From Bacillota bacterium (GTDB lineage Bacteria > Bacillota_E > JAJZYS01 > JAJYTV01), in assembly GCA_021845645.1 (NCBI GenBank), contig JAJZVM010000190.1:1-6804 (forward strand): a DNA stretch of 6,804 nucleotides, given 5' to 3'. Below, piece by piece: positions 1 through 4,815 of this stretch; the first letter of the stretch is position 1, and each line of letters opens with the position of its first letter. Position numbers and translations under genes: made by a program. The notes beneath the pieces are model-generated. The model did no database searches and was not told the origin of the DNA. It worked only from the letters and a program-made list of their open reading frames with translations.

Positions 1-139
1 GGACCAGGGACTCAGCCATGGTCTTCCCCCCCCTGCGCATGGTCTCCCTCCATGATAGCCCAGGTGCCAGGGGTCTCCAAGTTGACGTTCTTCTCGCCGC
101 CAAGGGACTTTTGATCCATAGCGAAGGTACAAGTTCCAT
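1..139 (-). CDS. 5' end of an unidentified minus-strand gene, frame uncertain
   Basis: Two overlapping minus-strand frames compete here and neither product is recognised. The frame from ATG 119-117 reads MDQKSLGGEKNVNLETPGTW and onward for 35 residues; its codons mostly end in G or C, as in the real genes of this window, but it stops at TGA 14-12. A second frame is open to the window edge; it can begin at ATG 139-137 or at ATG 19-17 (MAESLV), the latter 8 nt upstream of the end of the first frame and preceded by a G-rich purine run. The frames would join if the run of eight G (plus-strand C 26-33) were one base shorter. It may be one gene with a sequencing error or slippage at the run, or a short coupled leader ORF followed by a gene starting at 19. 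The existence of a gene is fairly likely, its frame is not settled. Confidence 0.4.
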   Translation of the reverse strand, partial: MELVPSLWIKSPLAARRTSTWRPLAPGLSWRETMRRGGKTMAESLV

Positions 140-145
140 GACCTA

Positions 146-174
146 ACTCTAGCACTACTCTCCACCAAACTCAA
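146..174 (-). promoter_or_regulatory. Candidate sigma-70-type promoter for the left-edge gene
   Basis: On the minus strand, TTGAGT (174-169) and TAGAGT (151-146) are separated by exactly 17 bases. Each matches the consensus at four of six positions. This stretch is AT-richer than its surroundings. The start of transcription would be near 139, coinciding with one candidate ATG and 20 nt before the other. Confidence 0.35.
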
Positions 175-205
175 TAAAACGCTAGATGTTATCGAGCAGT
201 AACTA

Positions 206-227
206 CCCCCACGGCTGAAGGCGGGGG
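206..227 (-). repeat. IS200/IS605-type right-end hairpin
   Basis: On the minus strand the stretch reads ATCCCCCGCCTTCAGCCGTG followed by GGGG, so CCCCC (plus 223-227) can pair with GGGGG (plus 206-210) around a 12-nt loop. Hairpins of the form AATCCCCC-GCCTTCAGGC-GGGGG close the right ends of many IS200/IS605 and TnpB-only elements, just after or within the end of tnpB, and form part of the omega RNA scaffold. The orientation agrees with the tnpB remnant just upstream on the same strand. The assignment to this family rests on remembered end sequences and on the neighbouring remnant. Confidence 0.55.
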
Positions 228-239
228 ATTCCTCGCTTG

Positions 240-530
240 CCCGATGTCGAACGCGGTGCCCGACTTGTCAGAGTTCCGCCGCAGCATTCGAGCCAGGAGT
301 GCTCGCAATAGAGGCATGTCGCATCGGGGGACCGGACGACGCGCGATCTGGTTCCTCGACCATACCCTTCGCCGAGCGCGGTGTTCCCGATACGCAGGCC
401 TTGGAGCACGATCGGAGCGTGGCTATCGCTCCATCGCGTCGGGACCTTGTGCAGGAGGGAGAGCGCCGCATGGCACCCTCCCTTCGCCGACCCGGCAGCC
501 TGCCGCACGGCATCGCCACCGACCATTCTT
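240..530 (-). pseudogene. tnpB: Decayed tnpB (IS200/IS605-type RNA-guided nuclease) remnant
   Basis: One minus-strand frame encodes LLHKVPTRWSDSHAPIVLQG followed by LRIGN (about 457-383). This resembles the TnpB segment of the form DFLHK-TS-LS-HA-IVLEDLRI-NM. The adjoining frame then gives TPRSAKGMVEEPDR (384-343), matching the next conserved stretch of that family (NMTRSAKGT-E-PGRN). A frameshift around 385, apparently from loss of a few bases where ATGACC would be expected, separates the two. Upstream, RQAAGSAKGGCHAAL fits the preceding basic helix weakly. The C-terminal RuvC and zinc-ribbon part is not recognisable before the right-end hairpin, so a deletion is likely. No intact tnpA or tnpB is present, so the element cannot move by itself. 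The family call is from motif memory. Confidence 0.6.
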
Positions 531-680
531 TGCACACGGCATGGCCCCTGAGAAACGGCGGAGGCAAATGGCGCGGGCATCAACACCGGGCGAAGGCTGT
601 GCCCAAGTCCCGGATGCGTAGGTGCGCGGCGCGCGTCAGGGACGATGCGCATGTCAACAGGTGAGGGCTGCAAGGCGTCT

Positions 681-968
681 TCACATACCCGCGCACTGGC
701 CGTCAGGCCGATCGCAACGGGCGAGACGGAGCGTCCAGCCTCTGGCGAGCCGGACAACGCTGCCCGGAATGCAGAGGATCGAACGGCGCGGCAGACGGAC
801 AGTCTGAAGCTGCTCGCCACGGATGGCAGAGCGGTCGCGCTGGAAGGCGAGGGTCAGGTTGCAGGCCAGGAGCTTGAGCAGGCGGCCGGCGCAGTTGGCG
901 TTCCAGTTGCGGCTGCTGAACTCGTCGCTGGCGAAGCAGTCCTTGGCCTCGCACACGAGGCGCTCCCG
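681..968 (-). pseudogene. C-terminal remnant of an IS1380-like DDE transposase
   Basis: The minus-strand frame ending at TGA 683-681 contains CEAKDCFASDEFSSRNWNAN and, further on, EQLQTVRLPRRSILCIPGSV followed by VRLARGWTLRLAR. This is the pattern of the transposase tail in IS1380-like (IS4-related) elements: an E-(N/R)-RI-EAK-DF segment carrying the last acidic catalytic residue, an (F/W)-AN-A----L-AYNL helix, and a terminal TLR-LL-IPGRLVR-ARRW-LRL segment. Only about 95 of the usual 400 or more residues remain. Upstream of roughly 968 the frame no longer resembles a transposase, so the N-terminal and catalytic core are gone. It lies between the DUF981-like gene and the tnpB remnant, giving a cluster of dead insertion sequences. 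Confidence in 'transposase tail' is higher than in the exact family. Confidence 0.6.
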
Positions 969-1056
969 GCACGCCGCAAGGATTGCTAGACGTCTTCGGG
1001 GTCCTCCCCGCGCGTGGTGGCGATGCTCCCAATCTCCTCCGGACGTCGCCCTCCAC

Positions 1057-1076
1057 CTCGCGGCCAAGGCCGCGGC
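1057..1076 (-). terminator. GC-rich hairpin downstream of the DUF981-like gene
   Basis: CCTCGCGGC and GCCGCGG-type arms face each other around CAAG (CGCGGCC-AA-GGCCGCG core at 1059-1074, extended by one wobble and one G-C pair). It starts 29 bases after the stop codon of the minus-strand gene ending at 1105. There is no U tract after it, so intrinsic termination would be weak; it may only stabilise the 3' end or be a chance structure in GC-rich DNA. Confidence 0.25.
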
Positions 1077-1104
1077 ACGGCCCGACGCCATATGAGCGTC
1101 TCGT

Positions 1105-1719
1105 CTACTTCGCGGCCGGCGCCCGCAGCATCGAGCCCGGCACCCACTTCGCAAAATCAGCCAGGTGTCCCCAGGCGCCTTCGTACCCGGTGAAAAGGAA
1201 AATAACCGCGGCAATGCCGAGGAGCACGGCCGCCGCGAGCGCGAAGAAGCGGCGCGAGCGCCAGTTGATCGCCGGGAGCGTCAGCATGCCGCCGAGGCCG
1301 GCCGTGATGTACCCGGTGGCGGCCAATGCGGGCGCCGAGGTCAGGCCCAGGTTTGCGATGCGGAGGCCGACGACCACGGCCAGCAGGCCGCCGAAGAAGC
1401 CATAAAGGGCGGGGATCAGGGGATCCCACTTCATGGCGAGCGTAATGGCCGCGCCGATGAAGGCCACGCTCAAGTAGAGTGCGGGTTCGCCAAAGGCGAT
1501 GTTGTAGGCGCCAGGGAGCGGCCAGATGACGATCATGGGCACGGAGGTCAAAAGTCCGAGAAGACCGGTGGCGAAGAAGCCGGATGCCCAGGCCTGGCGC
1601 TCGCCCGGTTCGGGGTTGCGGTAGAGGTAATGGGCGAGAATGACGAATCCAGCGGAGAGGCCAACCAGCATGACGGCCAAGTAATCGGTGAACAGTTGCG
1701 GCTCCCCCTTTTGCGTCAA
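1105..1719 (-). CDS. DUF981-like six-helix membrane protein
   Basis: An integral membrane protein of 204 residues with about six hydrophobic helices at roughly 12-33, 45-68, 75-95, 98-120, 128-150 and 155-178. Features that resemble the DUF981 family are DYLAVMLVGLSAGFVILAHY near the N-terminus, a proline-glycine-rich loop after helix 2, GYITAGLGGML in helix 5, and FTGYEG after helix 6. The family's function is unknown. The reading frame opens at TTG 1719, which has no ribosome binding site. A good one (AAGGGGGAG, 1710-1702) instead sits six bases before CTG 1695-1693, which would give MFTDYLAVM, the usual beginning for such proteins, and 196 residues; there is no ATG between. The start is therefore either a rare CTG or the TTG. 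It is monocistronic, flanked upstream by a strong hairpin (1741-1785) and downstream by insertion-sequence remnants. Codon use matches the core genes, so it is not obviously part of the dead mobile DNA around it. Confidence 0.85.
   Translation of the reverse strand: MTQKGEPQLFTDYLAVMLVGLSAGFVILAHYLYRNPEPGERQAWASGFFATGLLGLLTSVPMIVIWPLPGAYNIAFGEPALYLSVAFIGAAITLAMKWDPLIPALYGFFGGLLAVVVGLRIANLGLTSAPALAATGYITAGLGGMLTLPAINWRSRRFFALAAAVLLGIAAVIFLFTGYEGAWGHLADFAKWVPGSMLRAPAAK
1693..1710 (-). promoter_or_regulatory. Ribosome binding site pointing to a CTG start
   Basis: AAGGGGGAG (1710-1702) is followed after CCGCAA by CTG (1695-1693) in the frame of the DUF981-like gene. Spacing of six bases is optimal. 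The upstream TTG at 1719 lies before this site and has no Shine-Dalgarno of its own. Confidence 0.45.
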
Positions 1720-1740
1720 ATAATGGGTTGATCGCTCTCA

Positions 1741-1785
1741 GAGGGATTGGCTGGCAAGATCATGATTCCTGCCAGCCAATCCCTC
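1741..1785. repeat. Perfect 16-bp inverted repeat, 13-base loop
   Basis: GAGGGATTGGCTGGCA (1741-1756) and its exact reverse complement TGCCAGCCAATCCCTC (1770-1785) enclose AGATCATGATTCC. It lies 22 bases upstream of the TTG start of the DUF981-like gene (minus strand) and directly overlaps the stop codon of a doubtful minus-strand frame at 1784-1786. There is no T tract on either side, so it is not a typical intrinsic terminator. It could be a leader RNA hairpin, an operator, or two terminal inverted repeats left close together after loss of an insertion sequence. Confidence 0.7.
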
Positions 1786-1996
1786 AACAGCCTTGGAACC
1801 GCTCGTGTGGAGGCGGTAGTTGGCATCTTACCCTGCCGCCTCGATTTCCCACGGCGAGCACTTCGCCCAAATCTCTGACAAACAGGCGGCCGTCCAATGA
1901 AAAACCCTTGCCCAATTCCACGAAAGAAGCCCTACCCGCTGTCCATTCTGCGTGAACGGCAGCGAACAAGGCACCGCTGAGCCGAGGCATTGGCAT
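1784..1996 (-). CDS. Doubtful 70-residue hypothetical protein or gene fragment
   Basis: The minus-strand frame from ATG 1996-1994 to TGA 1786-1784 encodes MPMPRLSGALFAAVHAEWTA and ends RVRCQLPPPHERFQGC. The first part looks like a folded domain segment (alternating hydrophobic and charged residues, ELGKGFSLDGRLFVRDLGEV), and the frame is also open upstream to about 2173. I recognise no family. Third codon positions are less GC-biased than in the neighbouring core genes, which suggests imported DNA, a degraded gene or no gene. There is no clear ribosome binding site. It ends at the base of the 16-bp inverted repeat, which could be the end of the same mobile element. Likelihood of a functional gene is low. 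Confidence 0.2.
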   Translation of the reverse strand: MPMPRLSGALFAAVHAEWTAGRASFVELGKGFSLDGRLFVRDLGEVLAVGNRGGRVRCQLPPPHERFQGC

Positions 1997-2203
1997 TGTT
2001 AAGTGGTGGCGGGATTGCAGGAAACCCGTTCCAGGACGCGGCGGGAAGAGATCTGCCGCGCCGTAGCGAGACTGTTCTACGAAAGCGTGTTCCGCGCGAC
2101 ATCGCGGCGCACCGGGAATGAGCATGCTGACCCTGTACCACTTGTGTACCAGCCATACCGCCGATACCCGCATACCGGCACGTACGGCTCAGGTCGGCCT
2201 TGT
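1997..2203. other. Gene-poor stretch, no supported gene
   Basis: Several short frames overlap here on both strands, none with a recognisable domain, coherent codon bias or ribosome binding site. Together with 1720-1996 it makes a gap of over 500 bases between the two membrane-protein genes, lower in GC bias than the core genes. The only local structure is a run of TACC-containing units at 2135-2186 (TACC at 2135, 2147, 2156, 2165 and 2173, then TACG at 2183). It is best read as residue of mobile-element insertion and decay. Confidence 0.5.
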
Positions 2204-2235
2204 CCCCATGGCTGAAGCCCGGCTGAAACCAGGGG
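2204..2235 (-). repeat. Orphan IS200/IS605-like right-end hairpin
   Basis: CCCCATGGCTGAAG (2204-2217) matches CCCCACGGCTGAAG (207-220) at 13 of 14 positions and lies in the same orientation. The arms CCCC (2204-2207) and GGGG (2232-2235), with GG (2210-2211) pairing CC (2229-2230), close a loop containing GGCTGAA twice (2210 and 2221). It begins about 20 bases past the stop codon of the RDD gene. No tnpB sequence adjoins it, so it may be a solo element end, or be recruited as the RDD operon's 3' hairpin. Confidence 0.45.
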
Positions 2236-2255
2236 CTTGCGGCCGGTAGCCTCGG

Positions 2256-2627
2256 TCAGCCACGCGTAAGCTTTACGACGCGGGTGTCGAGCAGCATGTC
2301 GTGGAGCGCGAGCCGATCCTTCGCCACGAGGGCCACCAGGAATCCGCCGCAGAGCAGCACGAGCTCCACGATGTAGAGCACAGGACGCAGCAGCACCTGC
2401 CACAGGCGCAGGCCGCCGCGCTCCGTACGCTGGCCGACCACCCTCAGCCTCAGAAGGATCTTGCCTGGCGTGCGGCCCTTGAAGAGGAGCAGGGACACGG
2501 CCGTGTAGGCGACACCGAGCACGGCCCAGAGCAGGACCGGCCAACCGAGCAGGTGGCCGATCGCGGCCACGAGCAGCAGGTCGACGAGAAAGGCGAGCAG
2601 GCGCTCGCGAAAGCGCGCGGTCCTCAT
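2256..2627 (-). CDS. RDD-family small membrane protein
   Basis: A 123-residue protein with three predicted membrane helices (about 10-29, 30-49 and 78-101). The first helix carries the conserved arginine and aspartate (RERLLAFLVDLLL), and the loop after helix 2 has the family signature GRTPGKILLRLRVVG; it ends HDMLLDTRVVKL as RDD domains do. The length is close to a bare RDD domain. Members are poorly characterised; some have been linked to ion or proton exchange, but nothing here shows a substrate. Its ATG overlaps the TGA of the upstream dehydratase by four bases (ATGA), and GAGGTG lies eight bases before it inside that gene, so the two are cotranscribed and probably translationally coupled. 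A role in exporting or tolerating a product of the dehydratase is possible but only an inference from context. The assignment to the family is secure. Confidence 0.88.
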   Translation of the reverse strand: MRTARFRERLLAFLVDLLLVAAIGHLLGWPVLLWAVLGVAYTAVSLLLFKGRTPGKILLRLRVVGQRTERGGLRLWQVLLRPVLYIVELVLLCGGFLVALVAKDRLALHDMLLDTRVVKLTRG

Positions 2628-3613
2628 GTGGGGTCCACCTCGGACAGCACCGACTCGAACAGCTCCGGCGCGATGTTGCGGCCGCTGACGACGACTGCGG
2701 TCTCCAACTCCGGCACCATCCCCTCCAAAATCGCCGCGACACCCACAGCGCCCGATCCCTCGGTGACGATGCGCTGCTCCCGGAAGAGATGGCGCATCGC
2801 GCGACGCGTAGCGGCTTCCGTAACCTCGAGGACGCCATCGAGATGTTCGAGCGCGAGCGCGACCATCTCAGGGGTGGTGTCACCGTGCAGTCCGTCCGCG
2901 ATCGACGGCCCGTACTGCACCGCGATATGCCTTCCCGCCTTGTAGGATGCCACAAGCGGCGCCGACGCCTCCGTCTGCACCCCGTAGACCTTGACGCCGG
3001 GCAGCATGGCCTTGAGGGCGATGGCGGAGCCGACGGCCAGACCGCCGCCCCCCGCCGGAATGAGCACCTGTCGCAGCGTCGGGCGCTCGAGCGCGATCTC
3101 CAGGCCCACCGTCCCCTGGCCCGCGATCACCGCGGGATCGGTGAAAGGGTGGATGACGTGGCGACCCGTCTCGCGGGCTACGGCCGGCCACGCCGCCTCC
3201 GCCTCGTCGTAGTCCTCGCCGAGCAGCAGCACCTCCGCGCCGAGCGCCTGGACCGCCGCAACCTTGACGCGCGACGCGTTTTTCGGCATGACGATAAGAG
3301 CGGATATGCCCGCCTCCTGCGCGGCAAGCGCGACTCCCTGCGCGTGGTTGCCGGCGGAGACCGCCAGCACGCCGGAGCGGCGCTCCGGCTCGCCCAGGCG
3401 CGCTATGGCGTTCGTGGCACCGCGCACCTTGAAAGAGCCGGTGCGCTGCCAGCATTCGAGCTTGAGATGGACCGGCGCGCCGAGCCTTGTGCCAAGACCC
3501 GGCTCCATTAGAAGCGGCGTCGGCCAGACGCGCCCCTGGATACGGCCTTTCGCCGCCACGACATCCGCGGGACCGATCCGCAACAAGAGCACCCCCAGAC
3601 GGCCGCTGTCCAA
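2624..3613 (-). CDS. PLP-dependent threonine/serine dehydratase-like enzyme
   Basis: A fold-type II PLP enzyme of 329 residues, about the size of catabolic threonine dehydratases without the C-terminal ACT regulatory domain. The expected reaction is deamination of L-threonine or L-serine to a 2-oxoacid and ammonia in the cytoplasm; serine racemase or hydroxyectoine-pathway dehydratase (EutB-like) activity cannot be excluded. Visible motifs are WPTPL at 30-34, TGSFKVRGA with the Schiff-base lysine K62, SAGNHAQG at 86-93 binding the cofactor ring, the phosphate-binding GGGGL at 188-192, and VSGRN near 309-313 where SGG(N) is usual. The start TTG 3613 has no Shine-Dalgarno but lies seven bases after a TAGAAT box (3626-3621), as in a leaderless message; GTG 3592 or TTG 3583 are alternatives. 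It forms an operon with the RDD gene downstream and is divergent from a paralogue at 3719. Confidence 0.92.
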   Translation of the reverse strand: MDSGRLGVLLLRIGPADVVAAKGRIQGRVWPTPLLMEPGLGTRLGAPVHLKLECWQRTGSFKVRGATNAIARLGEPERRSGVLAVSAGNHAQGVALAAQEAGISALIVMPKNASRVKVAAVQALGAEVLLLGEDYDEAEAAWPAVARETGRHVIHPFTDPAVIAGQGTVGLEIALERPTLRQVLIPAGGGGLAVGSAIALKAMLPGVKVYGVQTEASAPLVASYKAGRHIAVQYGPSIADGLHGDTTPEMVALALEHLDGVLEVTEAATRRAMRHLFREQRIVTEGSGAVGVAAILEGMVPELETAVVVSGRNIAPELFESVLSEVDPT

Positions 3614-3620
3614 TCCAGCG

Positions 3621-3626
3621 ATTCTA
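3621..3626 (-). promoter_or_regulatory. Candidate -10 box for a leaderless dehydratase transcript
   Basis: TAGAAT on the minus strand (3626-3621), five of six matches to TATAAT, with seven bases to the TTG start at 3613. No convincing -35 element is seen at the usual distance. In several GC-rich lineages a TAnnnT box at this spacing from the start codon marks leaderless genes. Confidence 0.35.
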
Positions 3627-3698
3627 GGCCGGCAGCGCGATCCCTTTCCGCCGCGCGGGGCCAGCGGGTCAGATGAATAGGTTCACCGAGACAACGTC

Positions 3699-3721
3699 AA
3701 GGAGGGGACCCGCACAAGTTG
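3699..3721 (+). promoter_or_regulatory. Ribosome binding site and TTG start of the second dehydratase
   Basis: AAGGAGGGG (3699-3707) precedes TTG 3719-3721 by 11 bases. No ATG or GTG near the beginning of the conserved domain is in frame, so TTG is the best start. The spacing is slightly long. Confidence 0.55.
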
Positions 3722-4687
3722 GAACCCGACGTCCGGCTGAGCGATATCCTTGCCGCTCAGGCGCGGCTCGCGCGCTATCTCGTGCCGACACCGCTTCAGC
3801 CATCGGTCGCCGCCCGCGAGGCGGTCGGCGGCGATGTGCTGTTGAAGCTGGAAATGTTCCAGCCTATCCGGGTCTTCAAGATTCGCGGGGCGCTCAACCG
3901 CATCCTCCACCTGCGCGAGGAGGGGCATTCGGGCGGGGTGATCACGGCGTCCGCCGGCAACCACGGCATGGCCGTCGCCTACGCCGCGGAGCGCTTCGGC
4001 ATGGCTGCCACCGTCTGCGTGCCGGCAAGCGGCAACCAGGCGAAGGTCCGCGCCATCCGTCGCCTGGGAGCGCGCATCATCGCCGAAGGCGCGGACTTCC
4101 AGGCTGCCATGGACAACGCCACCCGCATCGCGCGCGACGAGCACCTGACCTTCGTGCACGCCTACGACGACGTCGACGTCGTCGCCGGTCAGGCGACGCT
4201 CGGCATGGAACTCCTGCTGCAGCCCCAGCCGTTCGACGCCGTCCTCGTGCCGATCGGCGGCGGCGGTCTGCTCGGCGGCGTCTCGCTCGCGATCAAGCGT
4301 CACAGGCCGGACGTCAAGGTGTACGGCGTCGCGATGTCCGGCGCCGACAGCATGGTGCGCTCGCTCGACGCGGGCCGCGTCGTCGCGCTGGATGAAGTGC
4401 GCACGATCGCCGACGGTCTCTCGCCGAGCCATCCCTCGGACCTGACGCTGTCGCTCGTGCAGCGGTTCGTCGACGACGTCGTGGTCATCGACGACGAGGA
4501 CCTCTACGGCGCTCTGCACCTGCTGCTCTTCGAGGAGCACCTCGTGGTCGAGCCGAGCGGCGCGGCAACCCTGGCGGCCCTCATGCGCTTCGGTCCAGGC
4601 AGGTTCGGCCAGAAGCCGGTCGCGGTCCTCTCGGGCGGCTTCTGCGCGGACGAGGTCGTGCGCCGTGTAGTCCAAATGGACCAATAA
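3719..4687 (+). CDS. Divergent paralogue of PLP-dependent threonine/serine dehydratase
   Basis: A fold-type II PLP enzyme of 322 residues, cytoplasmic, with no ACT domain. The motif order matches its divergent neighbour: VPTPL at 22-26, lysine K54 in RVFKIRGA, SAGNHGM at 78-84, GGGGLLGG from 180, EPSGAA near the C-terminus, and LSGGF with S305. The residues before the catalytic lysine are QPIRVF where the family normally has (Q/N)-TGSF, so the serine next to the cofactor-bound lysine is replaced by valine. The Asn after SGG is also replaced by Phe. These changes suggest a substrate or reaction other than plain threonine deamination, though ammonia-lyase or racemase chemistry is still the likely class. 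Its last codons lie inside a 13-bp inverted repeat and its TAA overlaps a possible ATG (4687) of the following regulator frame, so the two genes may be cotranscribed as well as separately promoted. Confidence 0.9.
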   Translation: MEPDVRLSDILAAQARLARYLVPTPLQPSVAAREAVGGDVLLKLEMFQPIRVFKIRGALNRILHLREEGHSGGVITASAGNHGMAVAYAAERFGMAATVCVPASGNQAKVRAIRRLGARIIAEGADFQAAMDNATRIARDEHLTFVHAYDDVDVVAGQATLGMELLLQPQPFDAVLVPIGGGGLLGGVSLAIKRHRPDVKVYGVAMSGADSMVRSLDAGRVVALDEVRTIADGLSPSHPSDLTLSLVQRFVDDVVVIDDEDLYGALHLLLFEEHLVVEPSGAATLAALMRFGPGRFGQKPVAVLSGGFCADEVVRRVVQMDQ

Positions 4688-4701
4688 TGGTCCATTTGGA
4701 C
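4670..4701. promoter_or_regulatory. Perfect 13+13 bp inverted repeat, candidate Crp/Fnr operator
   Basis: GTCCAAATGGACC (4670-4682), spacer AATAAT (4683-4688), and its exact reverse complement (4689-4701). Each arm contains a smaller dyad, GTCCA-NN-TGGAC, with centres exactly 20 bases apart. The inner part GGACC-N6-GGTCC has the 5-6-5 layout of Crp/Fnr sites. It spans the stop codon of the dehydratase and lies just upstream of the regulator. No T tract follows, so it is not an evident terminator. A degenerate third copy, GTCCATTCGGTC, is at 4712-4723. Confidence 0.6.
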
Positions 4702-4725
4702 ACCTCCTTAAGTCCATTCGGTCTG

Positions 4726-4754
4726 TTGCTCCTTTATCCTGAGCGCCGTACTAT
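4726..4754 (+). promoter_or_regulatory. Candidate promoter of the Crp/Fnr-type regulator
   Basis: TTGCTC (4726-4731) and TACTAT (4749-4754) are separated by exactly 17 bases. The -35 element is weak (three of six), as expected if an activator is needed. Transcription would begin near 4761, leaving a leader of about 50 bases before TTG 4813. The third dyad would then be centred near -43 and the others near -65 and -85. Confidence 0.35.
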
Positions 4755-4797
4755 GGATTCGAACAGGCGCGGCGCACGCCACGCCCGCACGGCGCGC

Positions 4798-4815
4798 AAG
4801 GAGGCGGACCACTTG
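4798..4815 (+). promoter_or_regulatory. Ribosome binding site deciding the regulator start
   Basis: AAGGAGG (4798-4804), then CGGACCAC, then TTG (4813-4815). This is the strongest Shine-Dalgarno among the in-frame starts and yields a protein of normal family length. Confidence 0.6.

Noticed and set aside
244..664. Plus-strand frames of about 120 codons
   Set aside because: Composition is arginine-rich and without motif; transposon-derived homology lies on the minus strand.
986..1060. Minus-strand fragment ending EEIGSIATTRGEDPEDV before TAG 988-986
   Set aside because: Codon bias is gene-like, but the open stretch is short, has no start and matches no family I know; it could be the tail of a gene broken by the transposase insertion.
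2135..2240. CRISPR array
   Set aside because: Repeats are four to seven bases long and unevenly spaced; no conserved repeat-spacer unit and no cas gene.
2077..2955. 292-codon minus-strand frame
   Set aside because: It overlaps the RDD and dehydratase genes in another frame on the same strand and is arginine/serine-rich; only the real genes carry family motifs.
3683..4717. 344-codon minus-strand frame across the second dehydratase
   Set aside because: Antisense shadow produced by GC bias; low-complexity His/Arg/Asp-rich product without a domain, while the plus strand encodes a complete PLP enzyme.
4687..4812. N-terminal extension of the regulator from ATG 4687 or 4753
   Set aside because: No ribosome binding site, overlaps the palindrome and candidate promoter, and would exceed the normal family length; TTG 4813 has AAGGAGG.
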